NCBI RefSeq assembly: GCF_030143255.1 | Contig: NZ_JARJNR010000001.1 | Location: forward strand, 310,001-374,000 | Source of the DNA: Frigidibacter sp. SD6-1 | GTDB lineage: Bacteria; Pseudomonadota; Alphaproteobacteria; Rhodobacterales; Rhodobacteraceae | DNA: 64,000 nucleotides | Reading direction: 5' to 3' | In this document: positions 15,584 to 23,511 of the stretch, piece after piece | How positions within the stretch are numbered: position 1 is the first letter of the stretch | Layout: each line of letters opens with the position of its first letter | Notes under the pieces: generated by a model | Seen by the model: only the letters and a program-made list of their open reading frames with translations | Told to the model about the DNA's origin: nothing | Databases searched by the model: none | Position numbers and translations under genes: made by a program

Positions 15584-16786
15584 TCAGCCGCCCGAGGCGC
15601 TGCAGCGTTTGACCGCGCCCTGCATCGTGCAGTTGCCGCTGCCGAAGCTGCCGACTGCGGGCTTCGCGGGCGCCTGCTCTTCGGCGTCGGCGGTCTCTTC
15701 GGTCGCGCCCTTGCCGAACAGGCCGTTGACGATCGACAGGAAGCCGCCGCCCTTCGCTGTCTCCGCCGCAGCCTCCCCGGCCGGTGCTGCGGCAGGTTCC
15801 GCCGCGCCGCCGATCTGGTTCATCTGCGTGACCTCTGCGGCATATTCCGCCTCGGAAGGCAGCTTGCCCTTGTGGCGTTCGCTCACTTCCTTGGCCCAGT
15901 CGAGCAGCTTCTGGTTATTGTCGATCGCCTCCATGACCTGTGCCGCGCTGTCGGCGGCGACGCGGGCATCGGCCTCGGCCTTCTGCCTTTCCCATGGAAT
16001 GGTGGGCGCGGCAGCACCGATCCCCTCGATCGGCGCGTCGAGAAGGAAGTTCAGCTGGTCGAAGTCGATCGCGCTCAGCACCTCGAAAATCGCCTCGTCG
16101 CGGGCGCGCGCGGTCACCGCGATGCGGATCTGGCTGTTCAGATTGGCCGAGAAGGCGCGGGTGACCGTTGCAGGGTCGGCATCTGGCGCCTCATCCTGCC
16201 CGAAATTCATCACACCGAAATCGCGGCGGAAGGTGACGCCCTGCACCACGGCGAAACCGGTCTTGCCGGACAGGGCCTCGATATTGCCGTTCACCAGCGA
16301 CATGAAGGGCCCGCCCATCATCCCGCCCTGGCCGGCGGTGCGGTCATAATGGATCAGAACGGCGACACTTTCGCCATCCTTTTCATAAACATAGCTCTGG
16401 TCGGTGCGAAGCTTCTGCACCATCTTCCGATCCATCTCCATCAGGGCCGTCAGGGTCGGTTCGTCCTTCAGCTCGTCGGGCAGGGCGACATTTCTATCGG
16501 TGCCGAACAGGCGCTCGTCGGCCTCTCCCCAGACATGGCGGGCCCAGCCATCGGGGGCCTCGGGCAACAGCTCGCGCCGCTTCTGCTGCAAGAGCGCGCT
16601 GCGTTTGGCCTCATCCTCGATCGTGCGGCGATAGTCGAAATAGCGCGCGCTGATGCTCGTCATGTAGGCATCGGCGCCGAAAGCGTTCGGCGCCACTCCC
16701 GCCCGCTTCGCCTGGTTGACATAATCGACGCCCACGGTGCCCGCACCGACAAGGCAGACGAACGCGACAAGAAAGCCTTTTGACAT
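15584..16786 (-). CDS. exported or membrane-anchored protein of unknown function
   Basis: This 400-residue protein has an N-terminal hydrophobic segment (GFLVAFVCLVGAGTVGVDYV), either a signal peptide or an anchor. The body is mixed alpha/beta with a Met/Gly-rich turn (TAGQGGMMGGPFMSLVNG). A charged helical region precedes an Ala/Pro/Glu-rich linker (about 330-380), and the end has two cysteines (GNCTMQGAVKRCSASGG), which could form a disulfide. I chose the start at 16786 (MSKGF), where the signal segment begins. I do not recognise a family. It is probably a single-gene unit. Confidence 0.7.
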   Translation of the reverse strand: MSKGFLVAFVCLVGAGTVGVDYVNQAKRAGVAPNAFGADAYMTSISARYFDYRRTIEDEAKRSALLQQKRRELLPEAPDGWARHVWGEADERLFGTDRNVALPDELKDEPTLTALMEMDRKMVQKLRTDQSYVYEKDGESVAVLIHYDRTAGQGGMMGGPFMSLVNGNIEALSGKTGFAVVQGVTFRRDFGVMNFGQDEAPDADPATVTRAFSANLNSQIRIAVTARARDEAIFEVLSAIDFDQLNFLLDAPIEGIGAAAPTIPWERQKAEADARVAADSAAQVMEAIDNNQKLLDWAKEVSERHKGKLPSEAEYAAEVTQMNQIGGAAEPAAAPAGEAAAETAKGGGFLSIVNGLFGKGATEETADAEEQAPAKPAVGSFGSGNCTMQGAVKRCSASGG

Positions 16787-16936
16787 AGCCGTTCCCCAGT
16801 TTCGGCGCGGGTGTAGGCGCTGAAATGGGCGGAAATTTGACGGTTGGACGACAAGTCGGAGTTTAGAGACAATCGTCGCGAGATCGCGGCGACCGCCACG
16901 GATTGACGAGCGGTTCACGCGCCGCTACTCGGGCGC

Positions 16937-17335
16937 ATGCGCCGCCTTTTCCGCCCGCACGCCGCCCGGTTTCCTCGCCAGATCGCACTTCTGGCGATGC
17001 TCCTGTGGGTCTTGCTTCCGCCGGGGCTGATGCCGGTGACGGGCGCTGGCGGCTGGCCCGCCTTCGCGCTCTGCACGGGCGAGGGGCCGGTCATGATGGT
17101 TGCGGGCGCGGAGGGCGTTCCTGAACCGGCGCGCGATCCGGAGGGCAGCGGGCACGAGCGCCAGCCCTGTCCCTTCGCCGCCGCCGCGCATCTGGCGCTT
17201 GCCGCGCCCTTGTCGGGTCCGGCACCCGTTGCTCTCACCCTCGCCGGTCCGGTCGCGCCACCGGCAGAGGCGGGCATCGCACCCGCCCGCTACACACCGA
17301 CACCGCCCTCGCGCGCACCGCCCGCTGTCTCCTGA
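16937..17335 (+). CDS. DUF2946-like small exported protein
   Basis: This 132-residue protein has a hydrophobic N-terminal segment (QIALLAMLLWVLLPPGLMPV) and a Cys/His pattern (ALCTG, then HERQPCPFAAAAHLAL) resembling DUF2946 proteins, which sit beside copper- or iron-related genes. The tail is Ala/Pro-rich. The PepSY-domain membrane protein starts 44 bp downstream on the same strand, so the two are probably an operon. Metal binding is an inference from the Cys/His pattern and context. Confidence 0.6.
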   Translation: MRRLFRPHAARFPRQIALLAMLLWVLLPPGLMPVTGAGGWPAFALCTGEGPVMMVAGAEGVPEPARDPEGSGHERQPCPFAAAAHLALAAPLSGPAPVALTLAGPVAPPAEAGIAPARYTPTPPSRAPPAVS

Positions 17336-17379
17336 TCGCGAACCCGCCCTTCGGGGCCTTCGATCCAACAGGAGATATC

Positions 17380-18798
17380 ATGTCTGTCACCGAGCTTTCC
17401 GGCGCGACTGCGCCGACCACGGGCGCGTCCCGTACCAATCCGCTCTATTTCGCCGTCTGGCGCTGGCATTTCTACGCAGGGCTCTATGTCGTGCCCTTCC
17501 TGATCATGCTCGCCGTCACCGGCTTCTTCATGATGTGGTTCACCGCCATCGCGCCCGAATATGGCGACCGGCTGGCGGTCGAACCGGCGGGCGAGGCCCT
17601 GAGCCTTGCCGATCAGGAAAGCGCGGCCCTTGCGGCCGTCCCCGGCGCCACCGGCCTTGCGGGCTACACGGCGCCCTACGACGCAGCCACGCCCGCGCTT
17701 TTCTCCATCCTCGACGCCGAGGGGGGGGAACGGGTCGTGGCGCTCGATCCCTACCGGGGCACCGCGCTGCGGATCACGGCCGAGGGCGACACCTGGAACG
17801 CCCTTGCCGAGGACATTCACGGCTCGCTGCTGATCGGCACCCTCGGCGACCGGCTTATCGAGATTGCCGCCTCGCTCGGCCTTCTTCTTGTCGCCAGTGG
17901 CGTCTACCTCTGGTGGCCCAGAAATGGCGGGTCGGTCCGCGACCTTTTCCTGCCGCGCCTTGCCGCCCGGGGCCGGGCCTTGTGGAAGTCGCTCCATTCC
18001 GTCACCGGCGCCTGGACCGCTATCCTTCTCGCCTTCTTCTTCGTCACCGGCCTCGCCTGGTCCGGGGTCTGGGGCGAGAAATTCGTGCAGGCCTGGTCGA
18101 GCTTTCCGGCCGAGAAATGGGACAATGTCCCCCTGTCGGATGCGACCCACGCCAGCATGAACCATTCCGAGAAAGAGGTGCCCTGGGCGCTGGAACAGAC
18201 GCAGATGCCGCAATCGGGTTCGCAAGCGGGAATGGCCGGACTGGCCGAGGGCTCGGCGGTGACGCTGGAAAGCGTCGTGGCACTGGCGCGCCAGATCGGC
18301 TTTGACGGCCGTTTCCGCCTGACGCCTCCGGGGGACGAGACCGGTGTCTGGACCATCGCGCAGGATTCGATGAGCTACGACAGCCCGGACCCGACCGCCG
18401 ACCGCACGGTCCATGTCGACCGCTATTCCGGCCGGATTCTCGCCGAGGTTCGCTTCGCCGACTATTCGCTTGCGGGCAAGGCGATGGCGGTCGGCATCGC
18501 CCTGCACGAGGGGCAGACGGGCCTGTGGAACGTCATCCTGAACGGGCTCTTCTGCCTTGCCGTCGTGATGCTTTGCCTTTCGGGGATCGTGATGTGGTGG
18601 CTGCGCCGCCCGGCCAGCACGGTGCGCCTTGCCGCCCCGCCCACGGCCCAGAACGCGCCCCTGACCCGGGGCGTGGTCCTGATCGCCATCCTCTTGTCAA
18701 TGGCCGTCCCGATGCTCGGCCTGACACTCATGGCCGTTCTGGTGGCGGATATTGCGATCCTGTCGCTGGTGCCCGGGCTGAAGCGGGTGCTCAGCTAG
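17380..18798 (+). CDS. PepSY-domain transmembrane protein
   Basis: This 472-residue inner-membrane protein follows the PepSY-associated TM layout: helix 1 (FYAGLYVVPFLIMLAVTGFF) after WRWHFY, a periplasmic PepSY domain, a central helix pair around SLGLLLVASGVYLWWPR and LHSVTGAWTAILLAFFFVTG, a second PepSY-like domain, then VMLCLSGIVMWWLRRP and further helices. Relatives include iron-regulated PiuB-type reductase-like proteins that act with siderophore or haem uptake. The ATG at 17380 follows ACAGGAGA. It ends in CTAG, shared with the convergent MBL gene. Confidence 0.8.
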   Translation: MSVTELSGATAPTTGASRTNPLYFAVWRWHFYAGLYVVPFLIMLAVTGFFMMWFTAIAPEYGDRLAVEPAGEALSLADQESAALAAVPGATGLAGYTAPYDAATPALFSILDAEGGERVVALDPYRGTALRITAEGDTWNALAEDIHGSLLIGTLGDRLIEIAASLGLLLVASGVYLWWPRNGGSVRDLFLPRLAARGRALWKSLHSVTGAWTAILLAFFFVTGLAWSGVWGEKFVQAWSSFPAEKWDNVPLSDATHASMNHSEKEVPWALEQTQMPQSGSQAGMAGLAEGSAVTLESVVALARQIGFDGRFRLTPPGDETGVWTIAQDSMSYDSPDPTADRTVHVDRYSGRILAEVRFADYSLAGKAMAVGIALHEGQTGLWNVILNGLFCLAVVMLCLSGIVMWWLRRPASTVRLAAPPTAQNAPLTRGVVLIAILLSMAVPMLGLTLMAVLVADIAILSLVPGLKRVLS

Positions 18799-19526
18799 CC
18801 TCTCGGATCGCGGCGGGCCAGATAGTCCGCCGCGATCTGCCGCAGCCGGGCCCCGTCGAACGGCGGACCGTGGCCGCCAAGGGCGAGGCGGCAGTCGAAG
18901 GCGGCAAGGCGCCGCATCGTCGCCCGGTAGGCCGCGATGTCGGCGCCCGCTATGTCATCGACCAGTTCATCGTCATAGATCGCGTCGCCGGTCAGCAGGA
19001 GCCCGTCCCGTTCATCGAAGAGCCCGATCGAGCCCGGCGAATGGCCGGGCAGGTGCAGGATGGTGAAGGCGCGGTCGCCAAGGTCGATTCGCTCGCCGTC
19101 CGCCAGTGTCGCGGTCAGTGGCGCCGGGGCAAGCGCCCAGTCGGACAGCGTGAAACCGGGATGGGGCAGGGCGGAAAGGCTCGGTCCCGCGCGCTCCTCG
19201 CGAAACCAGTCCTGAAAGGTCAGCCCGGGGGCCACGGTCGCGAAGCACTCCGCCTCCGCCAGATGGCCGCGCCGGTCGGGAAATTCGTGAAAGCCGCCGA
19301 TATGGTCGACATGCGCATGGGTCGCGACGGCGATCACCGGTTTGCCTGGCGTGAGTGGGAGGGCAGGCCGCAGGGGCGCGACGCCGCAGCCGAAATCGAC
19401 TTGCAGGTCCGCGTCACGGCCCCGTACCGTGTAGAGGTTGGCGGAAAAGAACGGATGAACCGCCGGTTCGGTCGTGACCCAAAGGCCGGGCTGAAGTTCC
19501 TTGGTCGCAAACCAGCCCGCCACCAT
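18795..19526 (-). CDS. MBL-fold metallo-hydrolase
   Basis: This 243-residue cytoplasmic metallo-beta-lactamase-fold protein has the metal-binding motif THAHVDHIGG (HxHxDH) and the later ligands in HLPGHSPGS, LLTGDAIYDDE and LGGHGPPF. The motif set predicts a dinuclear zinc hydrolase. No substrate can be assigned; glyoxalase-II-like thioesters or lactones are common in this group. It sits 4 bp after the end of the 2-hydroxyacid dehydrogenase on the same strand, so the two are probably cotranscribed. Confidence 0.8.
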   Translation of the reverse strand: MVAGWFATKELQPGLWVTTEPAVHPFFSANLYTVRGRDADLQVDFGCGVAPLRPALPLTPGKPVIAVATHAHVDHIGGFHEFPDRRGHLAEAECFATVAPGLTFQDWFREERAGPSLSALPHPGFTLSDWALAPAPLTATLADGERIDLGDRAFTILHLPGHSPGSIGLFDERDGLLLTGDAIYDDELVDDIAGADIAAYRATMRRLAAFDCRLALGGHGPPFDGARLRQIAADYLARRDPRG

Positions 19527-19530
19527 GGGC

Positions 19531-20517
19531 CTACAGCATGCCGGGCACGACCTGATCGGGTGGGCGGTGACCGTCGGCGAAGGTCTTGATGTTGATGATC
19601 ACCTTCTCGCCCATCTCGATCCGCCCTTCCATCGTCGCCGATCCCATGTGCGGCAGAAGAACGACATTGGGCAGCGCGCGCAGACGTGGGTTCACCTCGG
19701 TGCCATGTTCATAGACATCAAGGCCCGCGCCCGCGATCTCGCCCGCGCGCAGCATCCGCGTCAGCGCATTCTCGTCGATCACCTCGCCGCGCGACGTGTT
19801 CACGATCACCGCCGATGGCTTCAGAAGTTTCAGCCGCCGCGCGTTCATCAGATGGAAGGTCGATGGCGTGTGCGGACAGTTGATCGAGATCACATCCATG
19901 CGCGCCACCATCTGGTCGAGGCTTTCCCAGAAAGTGGCCTGCAGCTCGGCCTCGGTCTCCGGGCGCAGGCGGCGGCGGTTGTGATAATGGATCTGCATGC
20001 CGAAGGCCGAGGCGCGGCGCGCGACCGCCTGGCCGATCCGGCCCATGCCGAGGATTCCCAACCTTTTGGCCCCGAGCCGCCCGCCGAGGAAGGCAGTTGG
20101 CGACCAGCCGCCCCAGCTTCCGCCCTGCATCGCGGCCATGCCTTCGGGCAGGCGGCGGATTACGGCAAGCATCAGGGCCATGGTCATGTCGGCCGTGTCC
20201 TCGGTCAGGACGCCGGGCGTGTTGGACACGAGGATTCCGCGCTGGCGGGCGGTCGAGACATCGATATTGTCGACCCCCGCGCCATAGTTGGCGATCAGCT
20301 TCAGCCGCTCGCCCGCTTGCGCCAGCAGGGTCGCGTCGATCTGGTCGGTGATGGTCGGCACCAGCACATCGGCGCGACGCATGGCGGCGGCAAGATCCTC
20401 GCGGCTCATCTTCTCGTCGCTGTCGCGCAGCTCGACGTCGAACAATTCCTTCATCCGCGTCTCGACCGGCTCGGGCAGGCGCCGCGTGACCACCACTGTC
20501 AGCCGTTCGCTCCGCAT
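19531..20517 (-). CDS. D-2-hydroxyacid dehydrogenase (glyoxylate/hydroxypyruvate reductase type)
   Basis: This 328-residue NAD(P)-dependent enzyme has the nucleotide-binding motif GILGMGRIGQA and the D-2-hydroxyacid dehydrogenase catalytic set: Arg in NTSRGEVID, Glu in DVYEHGTEVN, His in LPHMGSAT. ANYGAGVDNID is typical of the glycerate/hydroxypyruvate reductase subgroup. The ATG at 20517 follows AAGGAGCG; a longer frame lacks a ribosome-binding site. It likely reduces glyoxylate or hydroxypyruvate, and is followed immediately by the MBL hydrolase. Confidence 0.85.
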   Translation of the reverse strand: MRSERLTVVVTRRLPEPVETRMKELFDVELRDSDEKMSREDLAAAMRRADVLVPTITDQIDATLLAQAGERLKLIANYGAGVDNIDVSTARQRGILVSNTPGVLTEDTADMTMALMLAVIRRLPEGMAAMQGGSWGGWSPTAFLGGRLGAKRLGILGMGRIGQAVARRASAFGMQIHYHNRRRLRPETEAELQATFWESLDQMVARMDVISINCPHTPSTFHLMNARRLKLLKPSAVIVNTSRGEVIDENALTRMLRAGEIAGAGLDVYEHGTEVNPRLRALPNVVLLPHMGSATMEGRIEMGEKVIINIKTFADGHRPPDQVVPGML

Positions 20518-20633
20518 CGCTCGCTCCTTCGTCCTGCCATCCAGTCCGGGCTTTCGCCCCGACGCCCCTGATGGCAAAGTGCAGCGCAATCGGGTAAGCC
20601 ACAAGCCCGAAAGATTATTGCGAGGCGGTTGAC

Positions 20634-21215
20634 GTGACGAGGCTGATCCCAGGCCAACGGCAAATCAGGGCGGGCGCCCGGGCACTGGTCATGGCTTTGG
20701 CCTTGGGACTTTTGCCGCTGCCTCTCCTCGCGCAGGAAGAGGGCGAGGGGATGGCCGCGCCCGCGCCCGGCGGCGCGGTCGAGCCCGGCAAGGGCCCGGT
20801 CACCAACCTGCCGCTGCCGCGCTATGTCTCGCTCAAGACCTCCGATGGCAACGTGCGGCGCGGCCCCTCGCTCGAACACCGCATCGACTGGGTTTTTCGC
20901 CATCGCGACATGCCCCTCAGGGTCACGGCCGAGTTCGAACACTGGCGCCGGGTCGAGGATGAGGAGGGGCAGGGGGGCTGGATCTATTACACGCTTCTCT
21001 CCGGGGTCAGGACCGTGCTCGTGACCGAACCGGATACATTGCTTCATGTCGGCCCCGGCGAGAAGACTGCGGTCCTTGCCAGGGCGTCCCAAGGGGTGAT
21101 CGGCAAACTCGGTCCCTGCACGCTCGACTGGTGCGAGATCACGGCGGGCGGCGAGACCGGCTGGGTCGCCAAGACCCAACTCTGGGGTGTGGACGCGGAC
21201 GAGGTACGGGAATGA
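20634..21215 (+). CDS. exported SH3-like domain protein
   Basis: This 193-residue protein has a signal peptide (ALVMALALGLLPLPLLAQ) and two bacterial SH3-like (DUF1058-type) units: YVSLKTSDGNVRRGPSLEHR followed by WRRVEDEEGQGGWIYYTLL, and a second ending with GETGWVAKTQLWGV. Such domains bind peptidoglycan peptides or modulate envelope enzymes. It starts at GTG 20634. Its TGA overlaps the ATG of the CDF transporter by 4 bp, so the two are translationally coupled. Confidence 0.8.
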   Translation: MTRLIPGQRQIRAGARALVMALALGLLPLPLLAQEEGEGMAAPAPGGAVEPGKGPVTNLPLPRYVSLKTSDGNVRRGPSLEHRIDWVFRHRDMPLRVTAEFEHWRRVEDEEGQGGWIYYTLLSGVRTVLVTEPDTLLHVGPGEKTAVLARASQGVIGKLGPCTLDWCEITAGGETGWVAKTQLWGVDADEVRE

Positions 21216-22096
21216 ACCGTCCGGGTGCTGTCGGGCTGAACCTCTCGGCGGGGGTGGCCTCGGTTTCGGTGGCGCTTCTTCTCGTGGCGCTGAAGCTCTG
21301 GGCGCTTGGGCATACACAAGCGCTCTCGGTCGCGGCCTCGCTCGCCGACAGCGCGCTTGATCTGATGATGTCCTTGGGCGGGCTGATGGCGATCCTTTAT
21401 GCCGCGCGGCCGGCGGACGAGGATCATGCCTTCGGCCATACGTCGGTCGAGGATCTCGCGGCCCTCGGCCAGTCGGTTTTCATCCTGATCTCGGGGGGCG
21501 TGATCGGCTGGGCGGCTGCGGGACGGCTTCTCTCCGACGCGCCCTCGCCGATCGCGGACGAGGCGCGCGGCATGGCGGTGATGGGGCTCTCGATCCTGGT
21601 GACGCTCGGCCTTGTCCTCTGGCAGCGGCGGGTCGCGCGCCGCACCGGCAGCCGCGTGGTCGCCGCCGACAGCCTGCATTACATGTCCGATCTGGTGCCG
21701 AACATCGGCGCCTTGGCGGCCCTCTTGATGTCGCGGCATTTCGGCCTCGGCCAGGTCGATTCCGTCGTGGCGCTCGGCGCGGCGCTGATGCTGGTTCTCG
21801 GCTCGTTCAGGATCGGCAAGGGCGCCTGGGACGCGCTGATGGACCGCCGCGCCGATCCGTCCGTGATAGAAGGCATCGCCGCCATCGCCCGCGACTGGCC
21901 CGGGGTGCGCGGCTTTCACGACCTCAAGACCCGCATGGCCGGCAGCCGGGTCTTCGTCAACATCCATATCGAGCTCGACGGTGACCAGTCGCTGCGCGAC
22001 GCCCATGCGATCGGCGCGGGCCTGAGGCGCCGGATCATCGAGACCTATCCCGACTGCGACGTGATCGTTCACAAGGACGTGGCGGGCGAGACCTGA
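21212..22096 (+). CDS. cation diffusion facilitator (CDF) transporter
   Basis: This 294-residue inner-membrane protein has about six helices and the CDF metal-site motifs SLADSALD in helix 2 and DSLHYMSD in helix 5, with a His-containing loop (DEDHAFGH) and a C-terminal cytoplasmic alpha/beta domain (FVNIHIELDG). These residues match FieF/YiiP-type Zn/Fe/Mn exporters driven by protons. The metal cannot be specified further. The start overlaps the SH3-protein stop (ATGA). Confidence 0.9.
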   Translation: MNRPGAVGLNLSAGVASVSVALLLVALKLWALGHTQALSVAASLADSALDLMMSLGGLMAILYAARPADEDHAFGHTSVEDLAALGQSVFILISGGVIGWAAAGRLLSDAPSPIADEARGMAVMGLSILVTLGLVLWQRRVARRTGSRVVAADSLHYMSDLVPNIGALAALLMSRHFGLGQVDSVVALGAALMLVLGSFRIGKGAWDALMDRRADPSVIEGIAAIARDWPGVRGFHDLKTRMAGSRVFVNIHIELDGDQSLRDAHAIGAGLRRRIIETYPDCDVIVHKDVAGET

Positions 22097-22314
22097 GCCA
22101 TGGTGTCTGACGGGCGCCTCCTCGTGCGCCTGCGGCTTCTCGTCGGGGGGGCGAGGAGCGCCCGACGGGCGGCGAGAAGCCCCCTTGCCCGATCGGCGGG
22201 CCGCCTCCCTGTACCTCTTCAAGTACATGTTGGCCAAGGCGAGGAGCGGCCGAAGGCCGACGACGAGCGCCGCCCCCCGGGGGAAAACCGCTCCGCACCA
22301 GGGTCGCTGGCGCG
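22097..22314. other. convergent intergenic region with a large hairpin
   Basis: There is no convincing gene. A nested inverted repeat (outer arms GGCTTCTCG at 22134-22142 and CGAGAAGCC at 22173-22181; inner GTCGGG/CCCGAC) lies 38 bp after the CDF stop and may end transcription from both sides, although no T run follows. Confidence 0.4.
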
Positions 22315-22932
22315 CTACTGCAGTAGGACCGAGCGCGCGGCCAGCCGTTTCCGCGCGCCCTCCGTGAAGCCCGCCGCCAAAGTTGCCCGCAGCGGCACGG
22401 CGACCTCATAGCCCCGGTTCCGGGCTGCGAGCGCGGTCTTCAGGACGCAGTAGTTCAGATCGAGACCGACAATATGCAGTTTCCCCGCATCGAGCCGCGC
22501 CAGCAGACGGTCAAGCTCGCCCGTCCGGAACGCGTCCTGTACCGGTTTGACCAGGACATGATCGGCGATTCCGGCGAAAGGCACAGCGATCTCGGTCCCC
22601 GGCGTCCCGGCGATGGCCCGGCCCTTCATCGTCAGTCGCGCGAGGCATCGCGTCGAGGGGACCGACCATTCCTGACGCAGCGCTATGACCGGATGGCCCG
22701 CTGCCTTCGCGGCCGCGACCTCGTCAAGGATGGCCGACCGGGCCTCTTCCTTCGCCGTACTGGAATAGGGACCATCATCCCAGAAGACCGTCTGCAGATC
22801 GACCAGCAGCAGTGCCGTGCCGGATCGCCGCCCGATCGGCCTTCCCTTGCTAACCGCGCCGATGCGACGCACGCCGTCGCCCAGCCACAGCAGCAGCCCA
22901 AGACCGGCCGCACCCAACAGATACCCGATCAT
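22315..22932 (-). CDS. isochorismatase-like cysteine hydrolase
   Basis: This 205-residue protein has an N-terminal membrane helix (MIGYLLGAAGLGLLLWLGDG) followed by an isochorismatase-fold domain. The catalytic triad is visible: Asp in ALLLVDLQ, Lys in VLVKPVQDAF and Cys in GLDLNYCVLK. The family includes nicotinamidases and related amidohydrolases; the substrate is open. The membrane anchor is unusual for the family. Its start overlaps the MarR gene's stop by 4 bp, so the two form one operon. Confidence 0.8.
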   Translation of the reverse strand: MIGYLLGAAGLGLLLWLGDGVRRIGAVSKGRPIGRRSGTALLLVDLQTVFWDDGPYSSTAKEEARSAILDEVAAAKAAGHPVIALRQEWSVPSTRCLARLTMKGRAIAGTPGTEIAVPFAGIADHVLVKPVQDAFRTGELDRLLARLDAGKLHIVGLDLNYCVLKTALAARNRGYEVAVPLRATLAAGFTEGARKRLAARSVLLQ

Positions 22933-23381
22933 CCTTCTACCTTTCCAGCGTGATGCTTCAGCTTCCCGACAAGGGCGAGGACGACCGTCAGCGCGGTCCG
23001 GGCATCCTCCGCGTCGATATCGGCGCCGATCGCCGCGACCAGCGCCCGTTCGCGCGCGATCACCTGGCCGATCACCGCGCGCCCCTCTTCGGTCAGCGCC
23101 AACAGGATCGACCGCCTGTGCCGGGGATTGGGTCGCTGAACCGTCAGCCCGGCGCCAAGCGTCTCGTTGACCATCAGCTGTACATATTGCCGGTTGATGT
23201 CGAGCTTGCGGGCGATGTCGGGCACCGTCGCATCGCCATGGGCGTGCAGGATCTCAAGCACCGCGCGCATCCTGACGGTCAGGCCGGTACCCGCGAGCCC
23301 CTGCTCGACAGAGGCTTCCGCCGCCTGCATCAGCGGGCGTGACATCCAGATCAGGCGGTAGAGGAGGTCGGTCTTTTCCAT
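22929..23381 (-). CDS. MarR-family transcriptional regulator
   Basis: This 150-residue winged-helix regulator contains the HTH GDATVPDIARKLDINRQYVQ followed by the wing region PNPRHRRSILLALTEEG. It is the first gene of an operon with the isochorismatase-like gene. Several TGTC/GACA half-sites lie directly before its start, so it probably represses its own promoter and responds to a small ligand related to the hydrolase substrate. Confidence 0.85.
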   Translation of the reverse strand: MEKTDLLYRLIWMSRPLMQAAEASVEQGLAGTGLTVRMRAVLEILHAHGDATVPDIARKLDINRQYVQLMVNETLGAGLTVQRPNPRHRRSILLALTEEGRAVIGQVIARERALVAAIGADIDAEDARTALTVVLALVGKLKHHAGKVEG

Positions 23382-23417
23382 GACACTATGAATGTCATTA
23401 CGACAATCATAATGTCA
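23382..23417. promoter_or_regulatory. candidate MarR operator
   Basis: This 36-bp A/T-rich stretch holds GACA-N7-TGTC (23382-23396), TGTC-N5-GACA (23393-23405) and a further TGTCA (23413-23417). These overlapping inverted repeats lie between the marR start codon and its presumed promoter, the usual position for autorepression. Confidence 0.5.
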
Positions 23418-23462
23418 ATACCGGAAACCGACCCTCTCGGGGACACGCTCACCTGTCCGCCA

Positions 23463-23490
23463 AAGAAAAACCCCGCCGCAGCGGGGTTTT
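23463..23490 (-). terminator. rho-independent terminator of the purine operon
   Basis: AAAACCCCGC (23467-23476) and GCGGGGTTTT (23481-23490) form a 10-bp stem with a 4-base loop. On the minus strand it is followed by a T-rich tail, 22 bp after the BMP-family gene. Confidence 0.85.
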
Positions 23491-23511
23491 CCGTCGGACA
23501 GTGGCAGGGCC

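Noticed and set aside
22543-22953. Plus-strand frame opposite the isochorismatase-like gene
   Set aside because: Arg/Gln-rich antisense composition and no domain.
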